Below, one piece after another: positions 1-7,816 of a stretch of DNA of 30,262 bases. The translations under genes were made by a program, and so were the position numbers. Under the pieces are notes generated by a model. The model saw only the letters and a list, made by a program, of their open reading frames with translations. It made no database searches and had not been told where the DNA came from. The stretch lies in the NCBI GenBank assembly GCA_964413265.1, contig CAYPRX010000048.1, positions 1 to 30,262 on the forward strand. The letters are read 5' to 3'. This DNA is from CAVYGN01 sp964413265. GTDB taxonomy: Bacteria; Spirochaetota; Brevinematia; Brevinematales; JAOACQ01. Numbering within the stretch: position 1 is the stretch's first letter; every line of letters begins with the position of its first letter.

Positions 1-111
1 AAAGGATTTCAATGATCTCATTTAAACCTGTCTGAATATTTTCAAATATTTATTCCATTTTAAAATACATTAATAGATTAATCAAATTGATTGGTTATGA
101 CAAATAAATAG

Positions 112-160
112 AAAAAAACCGCCTGGCCATAATTCAATTAAATCAATGGCCGGCGGTTTA
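112..160 (-). terminator. Rho-independent terminator of the OmpA-like gene
   Basis: The arms at 116-130 and 146-159 pair over about 14 bases with one mismatch (CCGCCGGCCAT against ATGGCCAGGCGG on the minus strand). They are followed on that strand by a run of seven T. The hairpin lies just past the stop of the OmpA-family gene at 184. Confidence 0.85.
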
Positions 161-183
161 TAATATGAGGGGGGTAGTGTTTA

Positions 184-885
184 TTATTGAAACTTAGCCC
201 TTAAGTCCCATGGGATTAGTTCTATCACTATCCTTCGGTTTTTAGCCCTGCCTTCGGGGGTATCGTTGGAAGCAACAGGATTGTATTTTGAATAACCTGC
301 TGTTTTGAACATTCCAGGGTCTAATCCCTTATCCGTAAGATATCTTACAACGGCACCGGCCCTTGCAGTAGAAAGCTCCCAGTTGGACGGAAATTTCCAC
401 CGGTAGCTCGGCGCTATCGGTACATCATCTGTATAACCTTCAACTCTTATAAGCCTGTTTTTAACTTCGGAAAGCGTTTTGACAATTGAATCCAGAGCCA
501 TTTTACCCTCAGGTTTTATAACATCGCTCCCTTCATCAAAGAAAATATCACTTACAAAGGTAATGTTAATACTTTCTTCAAATTGTCCTACGATAGCCTT
601 GTTGAGCGAAATCTGGTCATGCAGGTCTTTTTCAAGCTCATTGTAAGTTGCAGCATTTGCCTCTTTAAGTTCAGCATTTTTAGAGGCTTCAGCCGACATG
701 CTCATGATTTTCTCATTCAGAGTGTCGATCTGACTATTAAGTTTCTGGTTCTCAGCCATCAGACGCTCATTTTCTGCCCTTAGAGATGCTGATTCATCCG
801 GTTTTGTTGAACTCTGTGTCTGTGCACAGCTGATTAGCCAGAAAAATCCTGCCGATAGAATCAATGCTTTTACTACTTTGATCAT
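184..885 (-). CDS. OmpA/Pal-family peptidoglycan-binding lipoprotein
   Basis: Predicted 233-aa lipoprotein that anchors the envelope to peptidoglycan. The ATG at 885 is chosen because a perfect AGGAGGT lies at 891-897; an upstream in-frame ATG at 918 has no such site. The signal peptide ends in a lipobox (LISC, Cys20). Residues about 25-75 are a heptad-rich coiled coil. The C-terminal OmpA domain (about 100-225) carries the peptidoglycan-binding signatures GYTD, NWELSTARA and GRAKNRRI. OmpA_C is shared with MotB, but there is no MotB transmembrane helix beyond the signal peptide and no motA neighbour, so a Pal-like role is preferred. It is a single-gene unit with its own terminator. A perfect palindrome at 914-927 lies just upstream of the ribosome site. 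Confidence 0.88.
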   Translation of the reverse strand: MIKVVKALILSAGFFWLISCAQTQSSTKPDESASLRAENERLMAENQKLNSQIDTLNEKIMSMSAEASKNAELKEANAATYNELEKDLHDQISLNKAIVGQFEESINITFVSDIFFDEGSDVIKPEGKMALDSIVKTLSEVKNRLIRVEGYTDDVPIAPSYRWKFPSNWELSTARAGAVVRYLTDKGLDPGMFKTAGYSKYNPVASNDTPEGRAKNRRIVIELIPWDLRAKFQ

Positions 886-913
886 TTTATACCTCCTAAT
901 AATTGAGAAATTA

Positions 914-927
914 TGCATTTAAATGCA
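914..927. promoter_or_regulatory. 14-bp perfect palindrome upstream of the OmpA-like gene
   Basis: TGCATTTAAATGCA is a perfect inverted repeat centred about 35 nt upstream of the ATG at 885. It could be an operator, but in AT-rich DNA it could also arise by chance. The surrounding stretch 886-1080 holds no gene; AATTGAGAAAT occurs twice in it (901-911 and 953-963). Confidence 0.3.
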
Positions 928-1080
928 ATTTAATTTTAAAAAAAATACTGAATTGAGAAATCAGGAAATTTAACTGAATTTTGTTTGAAATGATAGGGAA
1001 TTTATACTGATTTTTTTAAAAAATATAAGGAATTATCACTTATCCATATTTGAGGTGTACTTTCTGAAGTAAGTATTTTG

Positions 1081-2922
1081 TTAATTCTGTAAAACCGGCA
1101 ATTTTACTATAAACACCGAACCTTTATCTATTTCACTTTCTACTTCGATTAATCCGTTATGATTATGGATAATCTCATAACTTAAACTTAAGCCAAGACC
1201 GGCCCCTTCACTGTCTTTCTTAGTAGTGAAAAATGGCTCAAACAGATGTTTTTTTACCTTTTCAGTCATGCCTCTTCCATTGTCGGAAACTTCTATTAAA
1301 ATCCAGTCACCGACAATTTTTGTAGAGAGTTTTATCTTTCCCCCATCAGGCATCGCATCTATCGCATTATTGACTAAGTTAACAATGACCTTCTTTATCT
1401 GGTTCTCATTGACAATTATCCTGGGCAGTTCCAGTCCGTAGTCTTTGACTATATCAATGTTGTTCATTTTAGTGCGAATCTCTATAAAGGATAAAGTTTC
1501 TTCGATGGTCCGGTTAATATCAATTTCTTCCCATTTTTTCTTCTCTATACTCGAAAATATCAATAAGTCCTTTACAAGTTTAATGCATCTCAACACCTCA
1601 TGTTCAATTGATTTTAAAGGCAGAAAGAAAATATTATCCTTTTTTACTCTTTGTAAAACACTCTGAGCAAACCCCAGTATAATACCCATAAGATTATTAA
1701 GTTCATTAGCCACATCACCGGCCATCTGACCGAAAAGTGCCTTTTCCTCCGATCTGATCAGCTGTGACTGAGTTGTTTTTAACTTGTTATAAGCTTCCTG
1801 TAATTCCCAGGCCCTTTCCTGAAAAATATCAGATTTGATTTTTTCTACAGCAAGTTCCTTTTCTCTTTTGTGCAGTGTAATAATCTCACGTATATCCCTG
1901 GCCACTCCTACAACTCCTAACAAATTGCCTTCATTATCTTTCATTATCGAGACGGAAAAGCTTACCGGAATGTCCTCGCCTTTTTTTGTACGTAAAAAGA
2001 TTTGATGTTTATCGAATGATTCTTTATTCAAAAGCGAGGCTTCCTTGTTAAAAAGAAAATGCCTCGTTCCTTCAGGGAACAGAATCATAGCTGGCCCGCC
2101 TGCAATTTCCTCCCTGCTATAACCCAGCAGTGACAAAGCGGCATTGTTAACTTCAATAATTTTCCCTTCCGGACTGATCATGATTAAACTGTCGCTCATG
2201 GTTGAAATAATATCAGAAGCTGCATAGGCGGGTGTAATTGTCATCATCCTATATTTTGTTATTCCATAAATAATCGAACCCGCCAATATAAACGCCGTTA
2301 AAGATCCGAATGGAGGAATGGAATAATAATTTAATTGAGGAAGAATAACATCTACCCCTGTAGCAAGTATAAGAAAGATTATCCCTGAAGAGATTGTTAG
2401 TTTAATCCTTCTTTTTTCAAATAAAAACTTGCTTTTCTTTATTGCTGAAACCCCGACCAATAAAACAAATATAGGAATTGATCCGAAATAAGAATAAAAC
2501 AGCCATCTCCAGAGGGACTTTGACCATATAACCGACCAGCCGTACGATTGTCTTACCAAATCGTAAACCAGGCATCCTGTGAATTGTTTGTATATAAAGA
2601 AAGCCGGGACTAACAGAATTGTTAAATAAAAATACCATTTTCTGAATATTTTATCCCTCTCTGTCAAAACAAGCGACAGCCATAATGCAACCACCTCGAT
2701 TGTGCACCATCCAAATGAAGAAATATTCAGCCACCAAAAAGCGACATCATGTGAAAATGTTGAATGGATAATTGAAAATGAAAGGTTCCAGACGGCAATG
2801 CATATCAAAAGTAAAATAGTTACTTCTTTAGCACCGGTTTTCAAATTCTTAGACAATACATAAGTGATCATCCATAAGTTAACAAGGAATGCTGTGTAAA
2901 GCATCAAGGATAAAAGATTCAA
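1081..2922 (-). CDS. 7TM-PAS sensor histidine kinase homologue lacking the phospho-acceptor His
   Basis: 613-aa membrane sensor kinase homologue. The N-terminus has seven hydrophobic segments (about 3-22, 32-52, 62-86, 96-113, 138-162, 174-194, 204-224), like the histidine-kinase N-terminal 7TM region. A PAS domain follows (about 236-350), then a coiled coil, a dimerisation helix and an HATPase_c domain with intact N box (NLVNNAIDA), G1 (DNGRGM) and G2 (GAGLGLS). In the H box, where the family reads AHEINNP, this protein reads ANELNNL: codon 406 (1705-1707) is AAT, Asn. It may therefore bind ATP yet be unable to autophosphorylate at the usual place. The start is TTG at 2922, with AAGGAG at 2931-2936 (8-nt spacing); an internal ATG at 2904 is the alternative. 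It is divergent from a second kinase gene. Being a kinase homologue is certain; activity is not. Confidence 0.88.
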   Translation of the reverse strand: MNLLSLMLYTAFLVNLWMITYVLSKNLKTGAKEVTILLLICIAVWNLSFSIIHSTFSHDVAFWWLNISSFGWCTIEVVALWLSLVLTERDKIFRKWYFYLTILLVPAFFIYKQFTGCLVYDLVRQSYGWSVIWSKSLWRWLFYSYFGSIPIFVLLVGVSAIKKSKFLFEKRRIKLTISSGIIFLILATGVDVILPQLNYYSIPPFGSLTAFILAGSIIYGITKYRMMTITPAYAASDIISTMSDSLIMISPEGKIIEVNNAALSLLGYSREEIAGGPAMILFPEGTRHFLFNKEASLLNKESFDKHQIFLRTKKGEDIPVSFSVSIMKDNEGNLLGVVGVARDIREIITLHKREKELAVEKIKSDIFQERAWELQEAYNKLKTTQSQLIRSEEKALFGQMAGDVANELNNLMGIILGFAQSVLQRVKKDNIFFLPLKSIEHEVLRCIKLVKDLLIFSSIEKKKWEEIDINRTIEETLSFIEIRTKMNNIDIVKDYGLELPRIIVNENQIKKVIVNLVNNAIDAMPDGGKIKLSTKIVGDWILIEVSDNGRGMTEKVKKHLFEPFFTTKKDSEGAGLGLSLSYEIIHNHNGLIEVESEIDKGSVFIVKLPVLQN

Positions 2923-3024
2923 TTTGCCCTCTCCTTGTGCACTTATTTCTTAATTATTAAATGTAGATCACTACGTCTCCTCATTATCCCGTAAAGTATT
3001 AACTTGTAGCTTGTAATTTAAATT

Positions 3025-3132
3025 ATTAAAATATGAATAAACAATCTGTCACGCACAATAATTATCTGATATGCATTAAATCATTATAATATGTATAAAA
3101 AATCTGTCAAGTATATTAATTATCGGATGAGC
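3025..3132. repeat. Tandem imperfect direct repeat, two 50-nt copies with 58-nt period
   Basis: Copies at 3025-3074 and 3083-3132 align without gaps at 40 of 50 positions, and the similarity continues weakly upstream. Each copy contains AATCTGTCA. In the distal copy this belongs to a consensus minus-strand promoter; in the proximal copy both boxes have decayed (GTGACA and TTTAAT). Confidence 0.8.
3083..3110 (-). promoter_or_regulatory. Sigma-70-type promoter for the 7TM-PAS kinase
   Basis: On the minus strand, TTGACA (3105-3110) and TATAAT (3083-3088) are separated by 16 nt. The start would be near 3076, giving a leader of about 150 nt before the TTG at 2922. Confidence 0.7.
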
Positions 3133-3150
3133 GGCTGTTAAACTGAATCC

Positions 3151-3169
3151 GGAGATGTTTTTCATCTCC
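3151..3169. promoter_or_regulatory. Hairpin-forming dyad between divergent promoters
   Basis: GGAGATG and CATCTCC form a perfect 7-bp inverted repeat around TTTTT. It lies about 40 nt upstream of each divergent -35 box and has no T tract, so an operator is more likely than a terminator. Confidence 0.4.
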
Positions 3170-3214
3170 AACTCACAAATCAGTATACATTTAGCTTAAA
3201 AGAAAGCTATAATA

Positions 3215-3244
3215 TTGACAATTATTTTATTTGTGTTCTATAAT
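3215..3244 (+). promoter_or_regulatory. Consensus sigma-70-type promoter for the kinase/TPR/regulator operon
   Basis: Perfect TTGACA (3215-3220) and TATAAT (3239-3244) are separated by 18 nt. Transcription would begin near 3251, which rules out the TTG at 3231 as start codon of the downstream kinase. Confidence 0.8.
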
Positions 3245-3317
3245 ACAATCGTACAAATTTTTTTTTCTTATAAGGCGCGTATTCAAAAAAGAAACATGGC
3301 GCCTATCGGGGGCGTGC

Positions 3318-5021
3318 GTGTTTTCTTATAAGAATATATTTCATCGTTCAGGTCAGCCTCTTGCTGTTATCGACGGAAATGGAACCATTCTTGAAATAAA
3401 TGAAAGTTTCAAAAAACTGTTTACTTCAAACGGACAAATCTATCTTAAGGATTATTTCCATCCTGATTTTCATAAGACCCTCGAAAGTGCGCTAAAAAAA
3501 GCAAATGAAAACAAGGTTTCAGGTCTTGAAGTAATTGATGGCTTAAACTTTGATACAGATCACACTCTGAAAATAGACTTGTATCCGGTTGACGACAAAC
3601 CTCCTGTCATTTTAGCCGTCATTACAGATATGACTTTGACCAAGTGGAGGGAGGATACACTGTTAATGGCAACATCAGGTTGGCGTTTTATTGTAGATTC
3701 CATAATAGATCCAATCTGCCTGACCGACCCTGAAGGCAAGATAAAAAGACTCAACACGGGATTTGCATCTATTGTAAACATGGGATTCACCGAAATAATC
3801 GGCAAAAACATATTTTCCTTTTTCCCGAATCTATCAATTTTAAATGAAAAATTAAGAAAGGGTATTGTCACAGGAAGGTTATATGATGAATTCGAATGGA
3901 TGGAAAAGAAATACAGAGTGATTGCCGATCCATATATGAGGGGGGCTGACAGGATATCTGATATCATCTATATTTTCCAGAATATAACCGAGGAAAAAAG
4001 AGCAGAAAGGGCTATGAAAGATGCCGAGTTTAGATTATCAGAAATCATGGACTCTATAACCTCCCCTATATTTTTTAAAGACCTTAATAATATTTACAGA
4101 GGCTGCAACAAGGCTTTCAGCGATTTCACCGGCGTACCGGCAAACAGGATCATCGGATCATCCCCCGATAATATCTTTCCAGAAAAGAGGACCTCAAATT
4201 TTATGGCAGGGGATGATGAATTGATAAGAAAAGGGGGAAGGTTAAGCTTTGAAGCTAAAGAACTGTTCGCAGACGGGATTACGAGGGACGTAATAATTAA
4301 TAAAGCGCTGGTTATGAATAGTAAAAATGAACCTGAAGGTATTGTCGGAATTATAGTGGATATAACAGAACTGAAAATAGCTGAAGATAAGATAAGAGCC
4401 AGCCTCAGGGAAAAGGAGGTTTTATTGAAGGAGATACACCACAGGGTTAAAAATAACCTCAATATAATAGGGTCTCTGCTCGGTTTAAAGAGAGACAACA
4501 CTGAAAATCCAGCGGCCAAAGACGCATTAATGGAAAGTATCTCCCGTGTTTATTCTATGGCTCTGATTCACGAAAAGCTGTACAAGTCTGAAGACTTATC
4601 AGTGATCCGGGTCTGTGATTATCTTGAAAGTCTTACGGCTTCAATACTGAAAAATTATAATGTACAATTTCCATTAAAAATCGAACAAAATTGCATTGAC
4701 ATCAATCTTGACATTGAGACAATGATACCTCTTGGATTGATATTGAATGAATTGATGACAAATTCCATTAAATACGCCTTCAAAAATAAAAAGAGAGGGA
4801 AAATCTGGATCAAAATTGAGGCAAAAAGTCCACAAATGATCTGTTTTATCTATTATGACAGCGGACCCGGCATACCTTCAAGAATAGATATTGACAAGCC
4901 GGTAACTCTTGGATTTCAGTTGATAAAAGATCTTGTCAAGCAGCTTCATGGAAAGATGACAGTAAGGAGAGATGGAGAATTAAGATATGAAATTGAGTTT
5001 CCTGCAGGTACGGACAGCTGA
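3318..5021 (+). CDS. PAS-rich HisKA_2 sensor histidine kinase
   Basis: Cytoplasmic sensor kinase with no membrane helices. The reading frame is open from 3231, but the TTG there lies inside the promoter. The first usable in-frame start after the expected transcript start is GTG 3318, behind GGGGG (3308-3312), giving 567 aa; this start is uncertain. Three PAS-type domains lie at about 10-105, 115-225 and 235-350. The first begins right at the chosen start. A HisKA_2 dimerisation domain follows with EIHHRVKNN (acceptor His about residue 375, codon 4440-4442), then HATPase_c with NELMTNSIKYAF and DSGPGIP. HisKA_2 kinases usually phosphorylate a separate receiver, and one is encoded two genes downstream at 6390. 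The TPR gene follows after 15 nt, so the three are probably one operon. Confidence 0.88.
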   Translation: MFSYKNIFHRSGQPLAVIDGNGTILEINESFKKLFTSNGQIYLKDYFHPDFHKTLESALKKANENKVSGLEVIDGLNFDTDHTLKIDLYPVDDKPPVILAVITDMTLTKWREDTLLMATSGWRFIVDSIIDPICLTDPEGKIKRLNTGFASIVNMGFTEIIGKNIFSFFPNLSILNEKLRKGIVTGRLYDEFEWMEKKYRVIADPYMRGADRISDIIYIFQNITEEKRAERAMKDAEFRLSEIMDSITSPIFFKDLNNIYRGCNKAFSDFTGVPANRIIGSSPDNIFPEKRTSNFMAGDDELIRKGGRLSFEAKELFADGITRDVIINKALVMNSKNEPEGIVGIIVDITELKIAEDKIRASLREKEVLLKEIHHRVKNNLNIIGSLLGLKRDNTENPAAKDALMESISRVYSMALIHEKLYKSEDLSVIRVCDYLESLTASILKNYNVQFPLKIEQNCIDINLDIETMIPLGLILNELMTNSIKYAFKNKKRGKIWIKIEAKSPQMICFIYYDSGPGIPSRIDIDKPVTLGFQLIKDLVKQLHGKMTVRRDGELRYEIEFPAGTDS

Positions 5022-5036
5022 TAAGAGACGGTTGAT

Positions 5037-6362
5037 ATGATTATAATTTTGGTAGTTATTATTATGGCTGCAAGCATAATGACTTTAATCTATTTCGCTC
5101 AGAGGATGATGAAATCTGATAAGATACTTGATAGCATTTCACAGTATCTTTCTAACAAACAATACGAAGAAGCCGTTGAAACCGGCCTGAAATATCTTAA
5201 AAAAAACAATTACTCCTATCCATTATTTCAAAAAATAGCTCAGGCTTACGAAGGATTATACCAGTTCAGACATGCAATAGAATATTATGAAAAAAGTCTT
5301 GTTTTCCTGTCTGAGGAAATTAACAATTACCTCAGACATGATGTTTACAACAAACTCGGTGAACTTTATACAACGATCAGAGACCCAACCAGTGCTCTCG
5401 GATATTACAATCTTGTTCTGAAAGAAAACGGCCATAATATGAAAGCATTATTTTTTTCAGCGAGACTCCTTTATGAACAAAAACAACTGCTCAAATCCAG
5501 GGATCGTCTTGAAATATACCTGCGGGTAAGGCCGAGGGAAATAGCTCCGCTTTTGTTGCTCGCTAATGTACTTTATGAGATGAAAGAATACAAGAAGTCG
5601 ATCGAAATACTGGATATTCTAAGCGTTATTGAAGATGAAATAGTCTCACTGAGAGTCAACGATATTCTATTGCTTTTATCTAAAAATTTTATTGCCCTGA
5701 AATCCTACGCAAAGGCAATATCCAGTATTAAAAAACTTCTTGACAAGGGTGCCATGCTTGCTGAAGCAGTACCTTTATATGTTATCGCACTTTTAGGCAG
5801 CGAAAAGATCGAGCAGGCCATGCTTTTTTTCAATGATAATCAGTCCCTCCTCATTCCTGATAAGAAACTTGAATTGATGTACCTGATAGCTCAGGCCAGG
5901 TTCGATGAGGGAGATATTTACCCGGCAATTGACACATGGAAGGAAATATCGGTCGAAAATCCTGCCTACCTTGATATAAAAGACATACTGGAGAAGGTGA
6001 ATGTTCTTTTTGAAAACCCCATTCTGCAAAATTATTTTACAATTGACGAAGAGCGGTTCCAGGAATTTATAATAAAAAAATTTCTTACTTCAAAGAATAA
6101 CATTATTAAACGGGGAAAGGAATTCTGGATCATTCAAAGTGGAAAGTCAACCGTAATTCTTTACCGTAAAGCACACCAGATAACACAGGAAATTTTAAAC
6201 GATATGGGAGATTCAATTATAGCAAACGCTCTTTTCGGAAGTAAATCCAATATTTACGCACTTTACGGAATTGATGAATCATGTAAATATGATAAATTTT
6301 ATAAAAGTATTAAAGAAATATCAGGGGATCAATTCTTGAATTTCTTTAATTTATCCGATTAA
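5037..6362 (+). CDS. Membrane-anchored TPR protein with unusual C-terminal domain
   Basis: 441 aa. Residues 1-20 form one N-terminal hydrophobic anchor (rich in Ile, Val and Met, ending before ARMM/KSDK-like polar residues). Residues about 30-310 contain degenerate tetratricopeptide helices with A-x-x-Y-Y-E-K-S-type spacing, so it is probably a scaffold. The last 110 residues are not TPR. They begin with a helix (RFQEFIIKKF), then W-x-x-x-x-GKSTVILYRK, then an I-x-N-x-x-F-G segment. This resembles the Mrr/restriction-endonuclease-like core but lacks a clear D...ExK triad, so any nuclease relationship is speculative. The gene sits between a sensor kinase and a response regulator, 15 and 27 nt away, which suggests a role in the same pathway. 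TPR assignment is firm; function is unknown. Confidence 0.8.
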   Translation: MIIILVVIIMAASIMTLIYFAQRMMKSDKILDSISQYLSNKQYEEAVETGLKYLKKNNYSYPLFQKIAQAYEGLYQFRHAIEYYEKSLVFLSEEINNYLRHDVYNKLGELYTTIRDPTSALGYYNLVLKENGHNMKALFFSARLLYEQKQLLKSRDRLEIYLRVRPREIAPLLLLANVLYEMKEYKKSIEILDILSVIEDEIVSLRVNDILLLLSKNFIALKSYAKAISSIKKLLDKGAMLAEAVPLYVIALLGSEKIEQAMLFFNDNQSLLIPDKKLELMYLIAQARFDEGDIYPAIDTWKEISVENPAYLDIKDILEKVNVLFENPILQNYFTIDEERFQEFIIKKFLTSKNNIIKRGKEFWIIQSGKSTVILYRKAHQITQEILNDMGDSIIANALFGSKSNIYALYGIDESCKYDKFYKSIKEISGDQFLNFFNLSD

Positions 6363-6389
6363 GAGGTTTTACAAGAGAGGTTATTTATT

Positions 6390-7100
6390 ATGGAAAAGGA
6401 AAAAATCCTCATTGTCGAAGATGAGATCATTATTGCAAGAGACACGGAGTCCCGGCTTAAAAAAATAGGTTATTCAATAGTCGGCATTGCCGAATCCCGT
6501 GAGGAAGCCCTATCATTAATTGAAAAAACAACCCCTGATCTCATCCTAATGGATATAAAAATCAAGGGACCGGTCGACGGGATAAGCACTGCTATAGAAA
6601 TCTGGGAACGTTTCAAAATACCTGTTGTCTTTCAGACCGCTTATGCTGATGAAATAACGCTGGCCAGGGCGAGGGTTACTGACTTTTACGGATACCTTGT
6701 AAAGCCTATAAATGAAAACGATTTTAAATTGACAGTCGATAATGCTCTTTATAAAGCCCATGGCATCAAATCTATGACAATTACTGCTGATTATTTTAAA
6801 TCGATCCTCGAATGCTTTCCAGCGGGAATAATCACTGCAGATAAGGATGGATTTATAATCTTTATGAATGGAAAGGCCCGTTCCTGGCTTAAAATCAAGG
6901 AAGATCCGAAAGGACTAAATATATCAGAAGCCTTTTTTAAAAACGGTGTACCCAAACCAGAAAAGGACAAGCTGATGAATAAATTTGTACAGCTCAGGCT
7001 CAAAAACGGTAAAAAAATCAATGTTAAATATGGTGTATTCAATATTATCCTGAACGACAAAAGTACAGGTATTGCAATACAGTTCATTCCTGTTAAGTAG
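6390..7100 (+). CDS. Response regulator, REC-PAS without DNA-binding domain
   Basis: 236 aa. The receiver domain (about 4-120) has the acidic pair E10-D11, phospho-acceptor Asp55 in LMDIKI, Thr83 in FQTAY and Lys105 in VKPI, so it should be phosphorylatable. Residues about 130-235 look like a PAS domain (FPAGIITADKDGFIIFMNGKA). There is no helix-turn-helix, GGDEF or other output module, so it probably signals through protein contacts. AGAGAGG at 6374-6380 precedes the ATG by 9 nt. It is the last gene of the kinase-TPR operon and the natural partner of the HisKA_2 kinase. It ends 29 nt from the convergent PilZ gene, and no terminator hairpin is visible between them. Confidence 0.9.
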   Translation: MEKEKILIVEDEIIIARDTESRLKKIGYSIVGIAESREEALSLIEKTTPDLILMDIKIKGPVDGISTAIEIWERFKIPVVFQTAYADEITLARARVTDFYGYLVKPINENDFKLTVDNALYKAHGIKSMTITADYFKSILECFPAGIITADKDGFIIFMNGKARSWLKIKEDPKGLNISEAFFKNGVPKPEKDKLMNKFVQLRLKNGKKINVKYGVFNIILNDKSTGIAIQFIPVK

Positions 7101-7129
7101 ATATTGAGGGTTTCCTGTGAACCTTCCGA

Positions 7130-7654
7130 TTATTTGATTGTTTTGGCACTTTTCGGCAAGAACGAATTTTCAAGCTTACCTGTTATCCTGTTGAGGTTGA
7201 GAAGTATTCCACAGATATCATATGTAAAATCGGAATCATTAAATTTGATTAACTTATCAAGATCAAGATGGCATCCATTGCGGTGGCAGTTCTCAATATC
7301 CTTAATCAGATCAGCTTTGGAAGCTGATACCATTGGATCCTTCTTTAATACCCTGTCTGCAATATCAGTTATCTGCTTAATTTCCGAAATATAATCTAAT
7401 TGTTTACTCTTCAACAGATCATACTTTATTCCGGCAATATTCCCCTCAACCCTGATTACCCTCCCTGAAATAACCTGCTGCTCTATCAATATTTTTACTG
7501 AAACCCCTACCTTAAGAGGATCTTTTACCCTTATTCCCATACCCTGTAATGATATATCGATTATATAGCATGGAAATTCCTTGTAATTTATTTCATATTT
7601 AGCCTCAAGCTGAAGAGGTTTCCTTTCAAATTCTCTTCTTTCCTGCATTTCCAT
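7130..7654 (-). CDS. PilZ-domain protein, probable c-di-GMP receptor
   Basis: 174 aa. The N-terminal PilZ domain has both ligand signatures: R7-x-x-x-R11 (REFER) and D33-x-S35-x-x-G38 (DISLQG), as in proteins that bind cyclic di-GMP. The C-terminal half (about 90-174) is helical and not recognised. The start is ATG 7654 with GAGGG 8 nt upstream; a TTG at 7657 would add one residue. It lies downstream of gap on the same strand after 160 nt, with no clear terminator between, so readthrough from gap is possible. No GGDEF or EAL gene is present in the window. Confidence 0.88.
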   Translation of the reverse strand: MEMQERREFERKPLQLEAKYEINYKEFPCYIIDISLQGMGIRVKDPLKVGVSVKILIEQQVISGRVIRVEGNIAGIKYDLLKSKQLDYISEIKQITDIADRVLKKDPMVSASKADLIKDIENCHRNGCHLDLDKLIKFNDSDFTYDICGILLNLNRITGKLENSFLPKSAKTIK

Positions 7655-7816
7655 CAATTACGCCCTCAAGAACTCCTGACTTGCTGAATCATTGTTGATT
7701 AAAACCTTGATCTTAGCCAACCAATTACCTTCCACTACATTTATGATTTTATAACGGGATGTCGATTGTTGCAAGAATTTTGTTGAGGCACCTGAAAATA
7801 TTAAGAAGTCTCAGGC

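Larger units (their letters stand above)
2923..3317. other. Divergent intergenic control region
   Basis: This gene-free stretch between two divergent sensor kinase genes is very AT-rich. It contains a tandem 50-bp imperfect direct repeat (3025-3074 and 3083-3132), a minus-strand promoter in the second copy, a strong plus-strand promoter (3215-3244) and, midway between the two promoters, a hairpin-forming dyad (3151-3169). No small coding region with a ribosome site was seen. Confidence 0.7.

Noticed and set aside
3231..3317. TTG at 3231 as start of the HisKA_2 kinase
   Set aside because: The codon lies between the -35 and -10 boxes of a consensus promoter and has no ribosome site, so it is unlikely to be in the mRNA.
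4094..4519. 141-codon open frame antisense to the HisKA_2 kinase
   Set aside because: The plus strand encodes PAS and HisKA_2 motifs; the antisense frame has no recognisable features.
7104..7394. Open frame on the plus strand opposite the PilZ gene
   Set aside because: It is antisense to a clear PilZ domain protein and has no signatures of its own.
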